Source: Candidatus Cellulosilyticum pullistercoris
Lineage (GTDB): Bacteria; Bacillota; Clostridia; Lachnospirales; Cellulosilyticaceae
Assembly (NCBI GenBank): GCA_018883705.1
Contig: JAHLFQ010000215.1
Coordinates: 1-7,750 of the forward strand
Direction: 5' to 3'
DNA: 7,750 nucleotides
The translations under genes were made by a program, and so were the position numbers. Positions within the stretch are counted from its first letter, which is position 1; the number at the start of each line of letters is the position of its first letter. The notes under the pieces were generated by a model. It saw only the letters and a list, made by a program, of their open reading frames with translations. It was not told where the DNA came from and ran no database searches. This document shows, one piece after another, positions 1 through 5,438 of this stretch.

Positions 1-275
1 CATTAACCAAAGAGGATGCGCAGGAATGGGTAGATAAAATTCAAGAGAGCCTTTACATTGAAGCATTATTACAAAACCCACAAATAGAGCAAAAAGAAGA
101 AAGAAAAGCGGAAGCTAGTATTGAATATCACTTAAAAGATGGAAGTATGATACAAATTGAATTGATTCCTTATGATATTAACTATTATATCTTACGTTAT
201 AATGGGAATGTTCAATTTGCAGTAAACAAAGATAAAATTACCAAGTTATTTATGCAGTTAAATCATTTTGCCTAA
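1..275 (+). CDS. C-terminal fragment of a possible DUF4340-domain protein
   Basis: An open frame enters from the left edge (first full codon at base 3) and stops with TAA at 273-275, giving about 90 C-terminal residues. The end reads as alternating beta strands and turns: a strand around SIEYHLKDG, then YYILRYNGNVQFAVNKDKI, then a short final helix. This pattern, with a tyrosine-rich strand followed by a strand ending before an LxxLF-like helix, resembles the repeated unit of DUF4340 proteins. Those proteins often sit next to Gld-type ABC transporter genes in Clostridia and are secreted or membrane anchored. The family assignment is from pattern memory only and the neighbouring transporter genes are off the window. 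A hairpin terminator follows directly, so this is probably the last gene of its operon. The reading frame is secure; the family is moderate at best. Confidence 0.55.
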   Translation, partial: LTKEDAQEWVDKIQESLYIEALLQNPQIEQKEERKAEASIEYHLKDGSMIQIELIPYDINYYILRYNGNVQFAVNKDKITKLFMQLNHFA

Positions 276-291
276 GCTAAATAGAAAGATG

Positions 292-334
292 AAGAGAGTC
301 ATTTGCTGTAAGGAGTGAATAACTCTCTTTATTT
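292..334 (+). terminator. Probable intrinsic terminator after the left-edge gene
   Basis: The arms AAGAGAGT (292-299) and ACTCTCTT (322-329) are perfectly complementary over 8 bp. The right arm runs into a T-rich tail with an interrupting A (328-335). The 22-base loop is long for an intrinsic terminator, although it may partly fold. The location 17 bases after a stop codon supports the call. Confidence 0.6.
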
Positions 335-404
335 TAGTTTAAACTAGTTCTATTTAAAAGCATTGTACATACTATTTAAAATTGGACAAAGGGAGATTAA
401 TGAG

Positions 405-1256
405 ATGAAAAGTAAAATAAAGACATATGGCACTTTAGTATTAGGTGCATTATGTGTTGCAATAGGGCTCTATTTCTTTTGGGCACCTTCAGAACTTGCA
501 GCAGGAGGTGTTAGTGGATTAGCCATTGTTGTAAAGGCATTATTACCTACTGTACCTATTGGAATTATTATATTTATACTAGATATGAGTATGTTTACAA
601 TAGGTTTTATCATATTAGGTAAAAGTTTTGGAGCACGAAGCTTACTATGTAGTCTATCTATTTCTGTTATTATGACTCTCATGGAAACGATATGGCCTAA
701 TTGGAAGCCGATTAGTGAAGATTCATTAATTCTTTTATTATTTGGAGCATTGTTTATTGCAGTGGGGCAGGCAATGGTTTTTAATATTGATGCTTCTTCT
801 GGAGGAACAGACATTATTGCTAAGATTATAACAAAATATACAGCATTTAATATTGGTACAGCACTTATGATCGCAGACATGGTTGTCGTGCTACTAGCAA
901 CTAGTATATTTGGATTAGAAAAAGGATTATATGCTGCATTAGGTGTGCTTATTACAACTAATTTAATTGATTATGTCATTTCTGGATTAAATATTCAAAA
1001 ATATGTTGCTATTATTCCATCATCTTCTGATAAAGTGGATTTGATTAATCAGTATATCCTCGAGCACTTAGAAAGAGGAGCAACAATCTATTGTGCAGAA
1101 GGGGCATATAGTAAAGAAGTAAAAAGAGTTATTACAACAGTAATCGATCGTAAAGAATTTATAGAATTAAGAAAACAAGTACTAAAAATAGATTCATTAG
1201 CTTTTATGACGGTACAGAATTTACATGAAGTGATTGGTGAAGGTTTTGAAAAGTAA
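405..1256 (+). CDS. YitT-family membrane protein (DUF161 + DUF2179)
   Basis: This is a 283-residue integral membrane protein of the YitT family. Its N-terminal two thirds carry five or so hydrophobic segments, roughly residues 8-26, 34-50, 52-72, 80-96, 107-127 and 150-195. They include the family-typical motifs GGVSGLA (34-40) and SSGGTDIIAKI (131-141). The C-terminal soluble part, about 200-278, matches a DUF2179 domain: it begins VAIIPSS and contains ERGATIYCAEGAYS followed by a strand-helix pattern. The substrate and role of YitT proteins are not established, and no transport activity should be assumed. The frame is open from a TTG at 363, but ATG 405 is chosen because GGGAG (391-395) sits 9 bases upstream and the protein then begins MKSKIKTYG with a normal short cytoplasmic start. 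It appears to be a single-gene unit between two terminators. Family certainty is high. Confidence 0.92.
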   Translation: MKSKIKTYGTLVLGALCVAIGLYFFWAPSELAAGGVSGLAIVVKALLPTVPIGIIIFILDMSMFTIGFIILGKSFGARSLLCSLSISVIMTLMETIWPNWKPISEDSLILLLFGALFIAVGQAMVFNIDASSGGTDIIAKIITKYTAFNIGTALMIADMVVVLLATSIFGLEKGLYAALGVLITTNLIDYVISGLNIQKYVAIIPSSSDKVDLINQYILEHLERGATIYCAEGAYSKEVKRVITTVIDRKEFIELRKQVLKIDSLAFMTVQNLHEVIGEGFEK

Positions 1257-1267
1257 AGTTTTAGTTT

Positions 1268-1293
1268 AAAGGTGGATAAATATCCACTTTTTT
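1268..1293 (+). terminator. Intrinsic terminator of the YitT-family gene
   Basis: A hairpin has arms at 1268-1277 and 1282-1291, forming 10 bp that include GTGGAT/ATCCAC and one G-U pair, with a four-base loop AAAT. Six T residues (1288-1293) form the tail. It starts 12 bases after the stop codon. Confidence 0.85.
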
Positions 1294-1311
1294 ATTAAAT
1301 TTGTTTTTGTT

Positions 1312-1355
1312 AAATATTCAATAATTTCGATAAAAATATTGACAATTCATCGAAA
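1312..1355. promoter_or_regulatory. Candidate operator repeats around the rrf2-cysK promoter
   Basis: Two overlapping repeat patterns are visible. First, a perfect 7-bp inverted repeat, TTTCGAT (1325-1331) and ATCGAAA (1349-1355), brackets the -35 box. Second, AAATATT occurs at 1312-1318 and again at 1334-1340, 22 bases apart, about two helical turns, each copy followed by a loosely similar AATT..CGA stretch. Placement over the -35 region is what an autoregulating repressor site would look like. Binding by the adjacent Rrf2 protein is inference, and AT-rich DNA makes chance repeats common. Confidence 0.4.
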
Positions 1356-1367
1356 AGTTAATATAGT
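1339..1367 (+). promoter_or_regulatory. Sigma-A-type promoter of the rrf2-cysK operon
   Basis: A perfect -35 box TTGACA (1339-1344) is separated by 17 bases from TATAGT (1362-1367), five of six matches to the -10 consensus. Transcription would start near 1374, leaving a leader of about 35 bases before the rrf2 start codon. That leader is too short for a riboswitch, so control is likely by protein binding at the promoter. Confidence 0.85.
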
Positions 1368-1409
1368 ATAAAACATAGAGAAATAGTAGGAATTTAAAAG
1401 GAGGCATAT

Positions 1410-1865
1410 ATGAAAATATCAACAAAAGCACGTTATGGCCTTCGTGCACTTGTAGATTTAGCGGTTCATTCTACAGGAGAGCAAGTTCCACTCGTTTATA
1501 TCGCTAAGAGACAGAGTTTATCAGTTAATTATTTAGAACAGGTTTTTTCTCTTCTTAAAAAGACAGGTATTGTAAAAAGCGTTAAAGGTGCACAAGGTGG
1601 TTATATGCTTGGAAGAGAAGCAAGTCATATTACAGTTGGAGATGTCATAAGAGCTATAGAGGGAGACATTTTAATTGTAGAAGAAGAAATAAAGCGTAAT
1701 GATACGACACTCCTTTATCAAAATATGCAAGAATGTTTGCAAAAGCAAGTCTGGGATAAGATTACAGAGAGTGTGTGTAAAGTGATGGATGAAATAACAT
1801 TAGAGGATTTAACCAAAGATTATCAAACACTTATGCATGATGATTTAAACATGTATTATATTTAA
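1410..1865 (+). CDS. Rrf2-family transcriptional repressor, CymR-like by context
   Basis: A 151-residue DNA-binding regulator of the Rrf2 family, usual length for the group. It opens with the family-typical MKISTKARYGLRALVDLA. A winged helix-turn-helix spans about 2-70, with VPLVYIAKRQSLSVNYLEQVFSLLKKTGIV as the core and the wing motif GAQGGYML at 60-67. The dimerisation helix follows, about 75-130. The only cysteines are at 109 and 123, so the three-cysteine cluster-ligand spacing of IscR (C-x5-C-x7-C) is absent and an Fe-S sensing mechanism is unlikely. The next gene is cysK, 19 bases downstream. In Bacillus subtilis and Staphylococcus the Rrf2 protein CymR represses cysteine genes in complex with CysK, so a CymR-like role is a reasonable inference, not shown. 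Start ATG 1410 has AAAAGGAGG at 1396-1404, five bases upstream. Confidence 0.92.
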   Translation: MKISTKARYGLRALVDLAVHSTGEQVPLVYIAKRQSLSVNYLEQVFSLLKKTGIVKSVKGAQGGYMLGREASHITVGDVIRAIEGDILIVEEEIKRNDTTLLYQNMQECLQKQVWDKITESVCKVMDEITLEDLTKDYQTLMHDDLNMYYI

Positions 1866-1884
1866 TTTTAAGGGGGAACAGTAT

Positions 1885-2814
1885 ATGTCAAACATTGCAA
1901 AAAGTATTACAGATTTAATTGGAAAAACACCTTTACTTGAAGTATCACAATATGCAGAGTCAGAAGAATTAAAAGCAAGGTTATTAGTTAAATTAGAATT
2001 GTTTAACCCAGGTGGTAGTGTGAAAGACCGTACTGGATACTATATGATTACAGAAGCAGAAAAACAAGGTTTAATTACTAAAGAGACAACAATTATTGAA
2101 CCTACAAGTGGTAATACAGGTATTGCACTTGCGTCTATTTGTGCGGCTAAAGGTTATAAACTGATTTTAACTATGCCAGATACTATGAGTATAGAAAGAA
2201 GAAATGTACTTAAAGCGTTAGGTGCCGAGCTTGTTCTTACAGAAGGCGCTAAGGGAATGAAAGGTGCTATTGAGAAAGCAGAAGAGCTTGCAAAGACCCA
2301 TACACCTAGTTTTATAACTCAACAATTTAATAATGCAGCCAATCCATTAGCCCATCGTGAAACAACAGCTTTAGAAATATGGAATGATACAGAAGGAGAA
2401 GTAGATATCTTCATTGCTGGAGTAGGAACAGGTGGAACGGTATCAGGGGTAGGAGAAGTACTTAAACAGAAAAAATCAGATGTAAAAATTATTGCAGTAG
2501 AACCATCAGATTCACCAGTTCTTTCTGGTGGAAAACCAGGACCACATAAAATTCAAGGTATCGGTGCAGGGTTTATACCACAAGTATTTAATAAAGATGT
2601 AGTAGACGAGATCAAAACAGTAACCAATAATGCGGCTTTTGAAGCAGCTAGAAAATTAGCTAAAACAGAAGGTATTTTAGTAGGAATTTCTTCAGGAGCA
2701 GCTCTTGCTGTGGCAACTGAGATGGCTAAGCTTGAAGAAAATGCAGGAAAAGTAATCGTGGCACTTTTACCTGATACAGGAGAAAGATATTTATCTACTA
2801 CATTATTTTCATAA
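1885..2814 (+). CDS. cysK: Cysteine synthase (O-acetylserine sulfhydrylase)
   Basis: Cytoplasmic PLP enzyme that makes L-cysteine and acetate from O-acetylserine and sulfide, the last step of cysteine biosynthesis. The 309-residue length is typical. Visible landmarks in order are the N-terminal DLIGKTPLLEV (10-20), the PLP Schiff-base lysine K47 in NPGGSVKDR, the substrate loop PTSGNTG (73-79), the phosphate-binding loop GTGGT (181-185), HKIQGIGAGF (221-230), GISSGAA (267-273) near the pyridine nitrogen, and the ending LLPDTGERYLST. No cystathionine synthase CBS-pair domain is present. It follows the Rrf2 gene by 19 bases, shares its promoter and has its own site AGGGGG (1871-1876), eight bases before ATG. 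In Bacilli CysK also acts as the co-regulator of CymR, which makes this gene order meaningful. Isozyme type (CysK, CysM or OASS-like) cannot be fully fixed by eye, but CysK fits best. Confidence 0.95.
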   Translation: MSNIAKSITDLIGKTPLLEVSQYAESEELKARLLVKLELFNPGGSVKDRTGYYMITEAEKQGLITKETTIIEPTSGNTGIALASICAAKGYKLILTMPDTMSIERRNVLKALGAELVLTEGAKGMKGAIEKAEELAKTHTPSFITQQFNNAANPLAHRETTALEIWNDTEGEVDIFIAGVGTGGTVSGVGEVLKQKKSDVKIIAVEPSDSPVLSGGKPGPHKIQGIGAGFIPQVFNKDVVDEIKTVTNNAAFEAARKLAKTEGILVGISSGAALAVATEMAKLEENAGKVIVALLPDTGERYLSTTLFS

Positions 2815-2860
2815 ATGATTAAATAGGCAAGTATGGTATCATTAATTGAATAGATTAATA

Positions 2861-2896
2861 AAAAGGAAATAGATCTTATGGTTTATTTCCTTTTAT
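2861..2896 (+). terminator. Strong intrinsic terminator of the rrf2-cysK operon
   Basis: The arms 2861-2875 and 2880-2894 form a 15-bp stem, including two G-U pairs, around the loop TTAT. The core pairing is AAAAGGAAATA with TATTTCCTTTT. The right arm ends in TTTT and is followed by ATTATA. Because the left arm begins with an A-run, the structure could also stop transcription on the minus strand, but no gene there needs it. Confidence 0.85.
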
Positions 2897-2982
2897 TATA
2901 TAGGGATAAAATATTTATTAATCATTTTAGGAATATAAAGAGCTAAAAATGTAGAAAAATAGAAGGAAAGCATAAGTAGATA

Positions 2983-2991
2983 TGTTATATT
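2983..2991 (+). promoter_or_regulatory. Weak candidate extended -10 promoter for ung
   Basis: TGT-TATATT (2983-2991) fits an extended -10 element (TGn plus a hexamer with five of six matches to TATAAT). No matching -35 box is seen 16-18 bases upstream. The position, about 40 bases before the ung start codon and after the cysK terminator, is suitable. AT-rich sequence yields such matches easily, so this is tentative. Confidence 0.35.
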
Positions 2992-3032
2992 AGTAATAAT
3001 AGAACGCATAAGATAGGAAAGGAATAACAAAA

Positions 3033-3707
3033 ATGGTTCAGTTTCATAATAGTTGGGATAAACATTTAGCAGAAGAATTTAAAAAACCTTATTATATTGC
3101 ACTTAGGCAATTTCTAAAGGAAGAGTATTGTACACAAACCATTTATCCTAATATGCATGATATTTTTAATGCTTTACAAACAACATCTTATGAAGATGTA
3201 AAAGTTGTTATACTAGGACAAGATCCTTATCATGGAGAAGGACAGGCACATGGAATGGCCTTTTCTGTTCAGCCTGGAGTGAAAACGCCACCTTCTTTAG
3301 TAAATATCTATAAAGAGCTTCAAAGTACAATGGGGTGCTATATTCCTAATAATGGTTATTTAATGAAATGGGCTAAGCAAGGTATACTTTTATTAAATAC
3401 AGTATTAACTGTTAGAGCAGGAAAACCACAATCTCATAAAGGAAAGGGTTGGGAAATATTTACTGATCGAATTATTTCTATTCTAAATGAAAGAGAAGAC
3501 CCTATTATTTTTGTTTTATGGGGAGCACCGGCTAAGAAAAAAGCGAGTTTAATTACAGCGCCACAACATAAAATTTTAACAGCAGCACATCCTAGCCCAC
3601 TTTCTGCATATAATGGCTTCTTTGGATGTAACCACTTTAATCAAATTAATGAGTATCTTAAAGAAATGGGTAAGACACCTATTGATTTTCAAATTGAAAA
3701 TATTTAA
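3033..3707 (+). CDS. ung: Uracil-DNA glycosylase, family 1 (UNG)
   Basis: Base excision repair enzyme that removes uracil from DNA by cleaving its N-glycosidic bond. The 224-residue length is typical of bacterial family 1 enzymes. All signature elements are present: the water-activating loop GQDPYHG (62-68, catalytic Asp64), the proline-rich DNA-contacting segment PGVKTPPSLVNIYKEL (81-96), LLLNTVLTV (119-127), VLWGAPA (161-167) and the minor-groove loop HPSPLSA (186-192, His186) followed by GFFGCNHFNQIN. The N-terminal NSWDKHL is also typical. Start ATG 3033 is preceded by AAAGGA (3018-3023), nine bases upstream. It looks like a single-gene unit between the cysK terminator and the asnA T-box promoter. 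I see no strong terminator after it, so some read-through into the T-box leader is possible. Confidence 0.97.
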   Translation: MVQFHNSWDKHLAEEFKKPYYIALRQFLKEEYCTQTIYPNMHDIFNALQTTSYEDVKVVILGQDPYHGEGQAHGMAFSVQPGVKTPPSLVNIYKELQSTMGCYIPNNGYLMKWAKQGILLLNTVLTVRAGKPQSHKGKGWEIFTDRIISILNEREDPIIFVLWGAPAKKKASLITAPQHKILTAAHPSPLSAYNGFFGCNHFNQINEYLKEMGKTPIDFQIENI

Positions 3708-3800
3708 AAGGTAGTACAAAATATTAAAGTGCATCTTTATTTAAGTTTGAGATATGATATAAATATTTTGATAATGACATAAATATATTAAAATTCATAC

Positions 3801-3829
3801 TTGACATTTAAATTGTTACAAATTAATAT
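3801..3829 (+). promoter_or_regulatory. Promoter of the T-box-asnA transcript
   Basis: A perfect TTGACA (3801-3806) lies 17 bases before TAATAT (3824-3829), four of six matches to TATAAT. Other AT-rich hexamers nearby could serve as -10 at slightly longer spacing. The predicted start near 3836 is about 25 bases before the T-box Stem I, as expected. The preceding 3708-3800 is AT-rich and holds nothing I can identify. Confidence 0.75.
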
Positions 3830-3860
3830 ATATTTATATAATTATTAGAAGAGTTAAAAT

Positions 3861-4158
3861 TGATGAAGAGAAGAGTAAATTTTTGAATTTGTTTTCAGAG
3901 AGCCGAAGAAGCTGAAAATCGGTAACAAATCAATGATTGAAGAACATCTTGGAGAAGCTAACCCAACGGCTTATAAAGAGCTTAGTAGGCTTAGACGGGT
4001 GTAGACCGTTATATCTACAGCGTATCGATGGTATTTACTATGTAGGATAATCATTCTGTACGCTAAATAGAGTGGATTTTATGTAGTTGAAATCAATTAA
4101 GGGTGGTACCGCGAATAAACCTTCGTCCCTAGTTAGAGGATGGAGGTTTTATTTTTTT
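3861..4158 (+). promoter_or_regulatory. T-box riboswitch, specifier AAC (asparagine)
   Basis: Leader RNA that binds tRNA and, when the tRNA is uncharged, forms an antiterminator allowing transcription of asnA. Stem I begins near 3861. AGTA (3874-3877) faces GAAG-AAC-A (3939-3946) in the specifier loop, closed below by AAGA (3866-3869) with TCTT (3947-3950). The specifier is AAC at 3943-3945, decoded by tRNA-Asn, and a conserved A follows. The upper stem pairs CCGA (3903-3906) with TCGG (3919-3922), and GAGAGCC carries the AG-bulge region. An H-type pseudoknot (Stem IIA/B) is clear: ACGG (3995-3998) with CCGT (4006-4009), and TGTAGA (4000-4005) with TCTACA (4014-4019). A short Stem III-like helix pairs GATTT (4075-4079) with AAATC (4090-4094). 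The T-box core AAGGGTGGTACCGCG spans 4099-4113, with TGGT (4104-4107) as the tRNA acceptor-end binding bulge. AGGG (4100-4103) pairs with CCCT (4127-4130) in the antiterminator. Confidence 0.96.
4117..4158 (+). terminator. Regulated terminator of the T-box leader
   Basis: The arms 4117-4128 (AAACCTTCGTCC) and 4138-4149 (GGATGGAGGTTT) form 12 bp with two G-U pairs. A tail of TTTT, A and seven T residues follows (4147-4158). The left arm contains the CCC bases that the antiterminator helix also needs, so the two folds exclude each other. Charged tRNA-Asn should favour this terminator and stop transcription before asnA. Confidence 0.93.
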
Positions 4159-4220
4159 ATTTACTTGATGAATATTCTATCAGGTAGATTAAATAGTATC
4201 TATTATGAGGAGGAATAAAA

Positions 4221-5228
4221 ATGAAATTATTTGTACCAGAGGGTTATAAATCAAAATTAGGCCTAAAAGAGACAGAAGTGGCGATTAAGAAGCTTAAAGA
4301 TTATTTTGAGAAGGCTTTGGCATATGAACTAGATTTAACAAGGGTTTCTGCACCTTTATTTGTAAAACCAGAGTCAGGCTTAAATGATAATTTAAGCGGC
4401 GTGGAAAGACCGGTAAGTTTTGATATTGCAGATGATGATCATCAGATTGTAGAGATTGTACATTCCCTTGCTAAATGGAAGAGAATGGTTCTTGACCGTT
4501 ATGAGTTTGGAATCAATGAAGGGCTTTATACAGATATGAATGCGATTCGTCGTGATGAAGAACTTGATAATATTCATTCCCTTTATGTAGACCAATGGGA
4601 TTGGGAAAAAGTTATTACTAAAGAAATGAGAAATGAAGACTATTTGAAACAAACTGTTAAAAGAATTTTCCGTGCTTTTTGTAGAACAGAGAAGTTTATT
4701 AGAGCAGAATATCCTTGCCTAGAAGCATGGCTACCAGAAGAAATTTATTTCATTACTTCACAAGAATTATTAGAACTTTATCCAGATTTAACACCAAAAG
4801 AAAGAGAAAATAAAATTTGTGAAGAGAAAAAAGCTGTTTTTATTATGAAAATAGGTGATCTTCTAACCAATGGAGAAAAGCATGATGGTAGAGCACCAGA
4901 TTATGATGATTGGGCTCTTAATGGAGATATCTTATTCTGGAACCCACTTTTAGGCAGTGCCTTTGAACTTTCCTCAATGGGGATTCGCGTGGATGAAGAA
5001 GCACTTACTAAGCAACTCAAAAAAGCAGACTGTTTAGAGCGTGCTGAGTTACCATTTCATAAGAAAATTATGCAAAGACAGTTACCATATACTATTGGGG
5101 GTGGAATTGGTCAATCTAGAATTTGCATGTATTTTCTTCAAAAGGCACATATTGGAGAAGTTCAGTCATCTATTTGGCCAGATGAGATGATGACGGCATG
5201 TGAGGAAAATCATATTATACTTTTATAA
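4221..5228 (+). CDS. asnA: Aspartate-ammonia ligase (ammonia-dependent asparagine synthetase)
   Basis: Cytoplasmic enzyme that makes asparagine from aspartate, ammonia and ATP through an aspartyl-AMP intermediate. It has the class II aminoacyl-tRNA synthetase catalytic fold and, unlike AsnB, does not use glutamine. The 335 residues are close to the usual length of about 330. Family landmarks are SGLNDNLSGVERPV (52-65), VHSLAKWKR (80-88), GLYTDMNAIRRDE (101-113), VDQWDWEKVI (123-132), IGDLLTNGEKHDGRAPDYDDW (211-231, conserved acidic cluster at 227-230), and the motif-3-like LPYTIGGGIGQSRICMYFL (288-306) with QSSIWPDE (315-322). Start ATG 4221 has GAGGAGG (4207-4213), seven bases upstream. Expression should be set by the T-box directly upstream, matching an Asn specifier to the product amino acid. 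A hairpin six bases after the stop ends the unit, so asnA appears to be transcribed alone. Confidence 0.97.
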   Translation: MKLFVPEGYKSKLGLKETEVAIKKLKDYFEKALAYELDLTRVSAPLFVKPESGLNDNLSGVERPVSFDIADDDHQIVEIVHSLAKWKRMVLDRYEFGINEGLYTDMNAIRRDEELDNIHSLYVDQWDWEKVITKEMRNEDYLKQTVKRIFRAFCRTEKFIRAEYPCLEAWLPEEIYFITSQELLELYPDLTPKERENKICEEKKAVFIMKIGDLLTNGEKHDGRAPDYDDWALNGDILFWNPLLGSAFELSSMGIRVDEEALTKQLKKADCLERAELPFHKKIMQRQLPYTIGGGIGQSRICMYFLQKAHIGEVQSSIWPDEMMTACEENHIILL

Positions 5229-5233
5229 GATAG

Positions 5234-5270
5234 AATAAGAGCTACGATACTTTGTATCGTAGCTCTTATT
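5234..5270 (+). terminator. Long perfect hairpin terminator after asnA
   Basis: The arms 5234-5250 and 5254-5270 are perfectly complementary over 17 bp, with the three-base loop TTT (or a five-base loop if the top C-G opens). The tail is TTATTTACATTA, so the T-run is broken up. The position, six bases after the asnA stop, supports a terminator function. Confidence 0.8.
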
Positions 5271-5329
5271 TACATTACTATTCAGATTGAAAATAGGTAT
5301 TAATGAGTATTATTTTATTAAATGAATAG

Positions 5330-5358
5330 TTGAAAATTAGATGATTGTTAGGTAAAAT
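5330..5358 (+). promoter_or_regulatory. Promoter of the YdcZ-like gene
   Basis: TTGAAA (5330-5335) is 17 bases from TAAAAT (5353-5358). Each hexamer matches the sigma-A consensus at five of six positions. The expected start near 5365 gives a leader of about 75 bases before the ATG at 5439, with no structure I recognise in it. Confidence 0.7.
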
Positions 5359-5363
5359 TTACC
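5351..5363. promoter_or_regulatory. Palindrome over the -10 box, possible operator
   Basis: GGTAAAATTTACC is a 13-base perfect palindrome with a central A. It completely contains the -10 hexamer TAAAAT, so a protein bound here would block RNA polymerase. No regulator gene lies next to it, and the cognate protein is unknown. Confidence 0.4.
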
Positions 5364-5438
5364 ATATCCTTAGTAAGAGAATAAAACCTTTAAAACCATA
5401 CAAAATAAGATTAAAGTAAAATAAAGGTGGAGAGTAAC

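Noticed and set aside
363..404. Upstream TTG start for the YitT-family protein
   Set aside because: It would add 14 residues without a ribosome binding site at proper spacing, while ATG 405 has GGGAG nine bases upstream.
470..880. Minus-strand open frame of 136 codons inside the YitT-family gene
   Set aside because: It lies entirely within a well-supported membrane protein gene on the other strand. Its hydrophobic translation mirrors the membrane codons, and it has no recognisable domain.
1294..1409. Possible riboswitch or T-box before the rrf2-cysK operon
   Set aside because: The region is 116 bases, the predicted leader is about 35 bases, and no T-box or S-box motif is present.
3735..3754. 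Possible terminator after ung (TAAAG/CTTTA around TGCAT)
   Set aside because: The stem is only five A/T-rich base pairs and no T-run follows.
3993..4064. Possible separate small RNA or tRNA-like element in the asnA leader
   Set aside because: The helices here are explained by the T-box Stem IIA/B pseudoknot and the linker or Stem III region, and there is no tRNA cloverleaf or CCA end.
4392..4652. Minus-strand open frame of 86 codons inside asnA
   Set aside because: It is fully contained in the conserved asnA coding region, has no family resemblance and no supported promoter, so it is a shadow frame.
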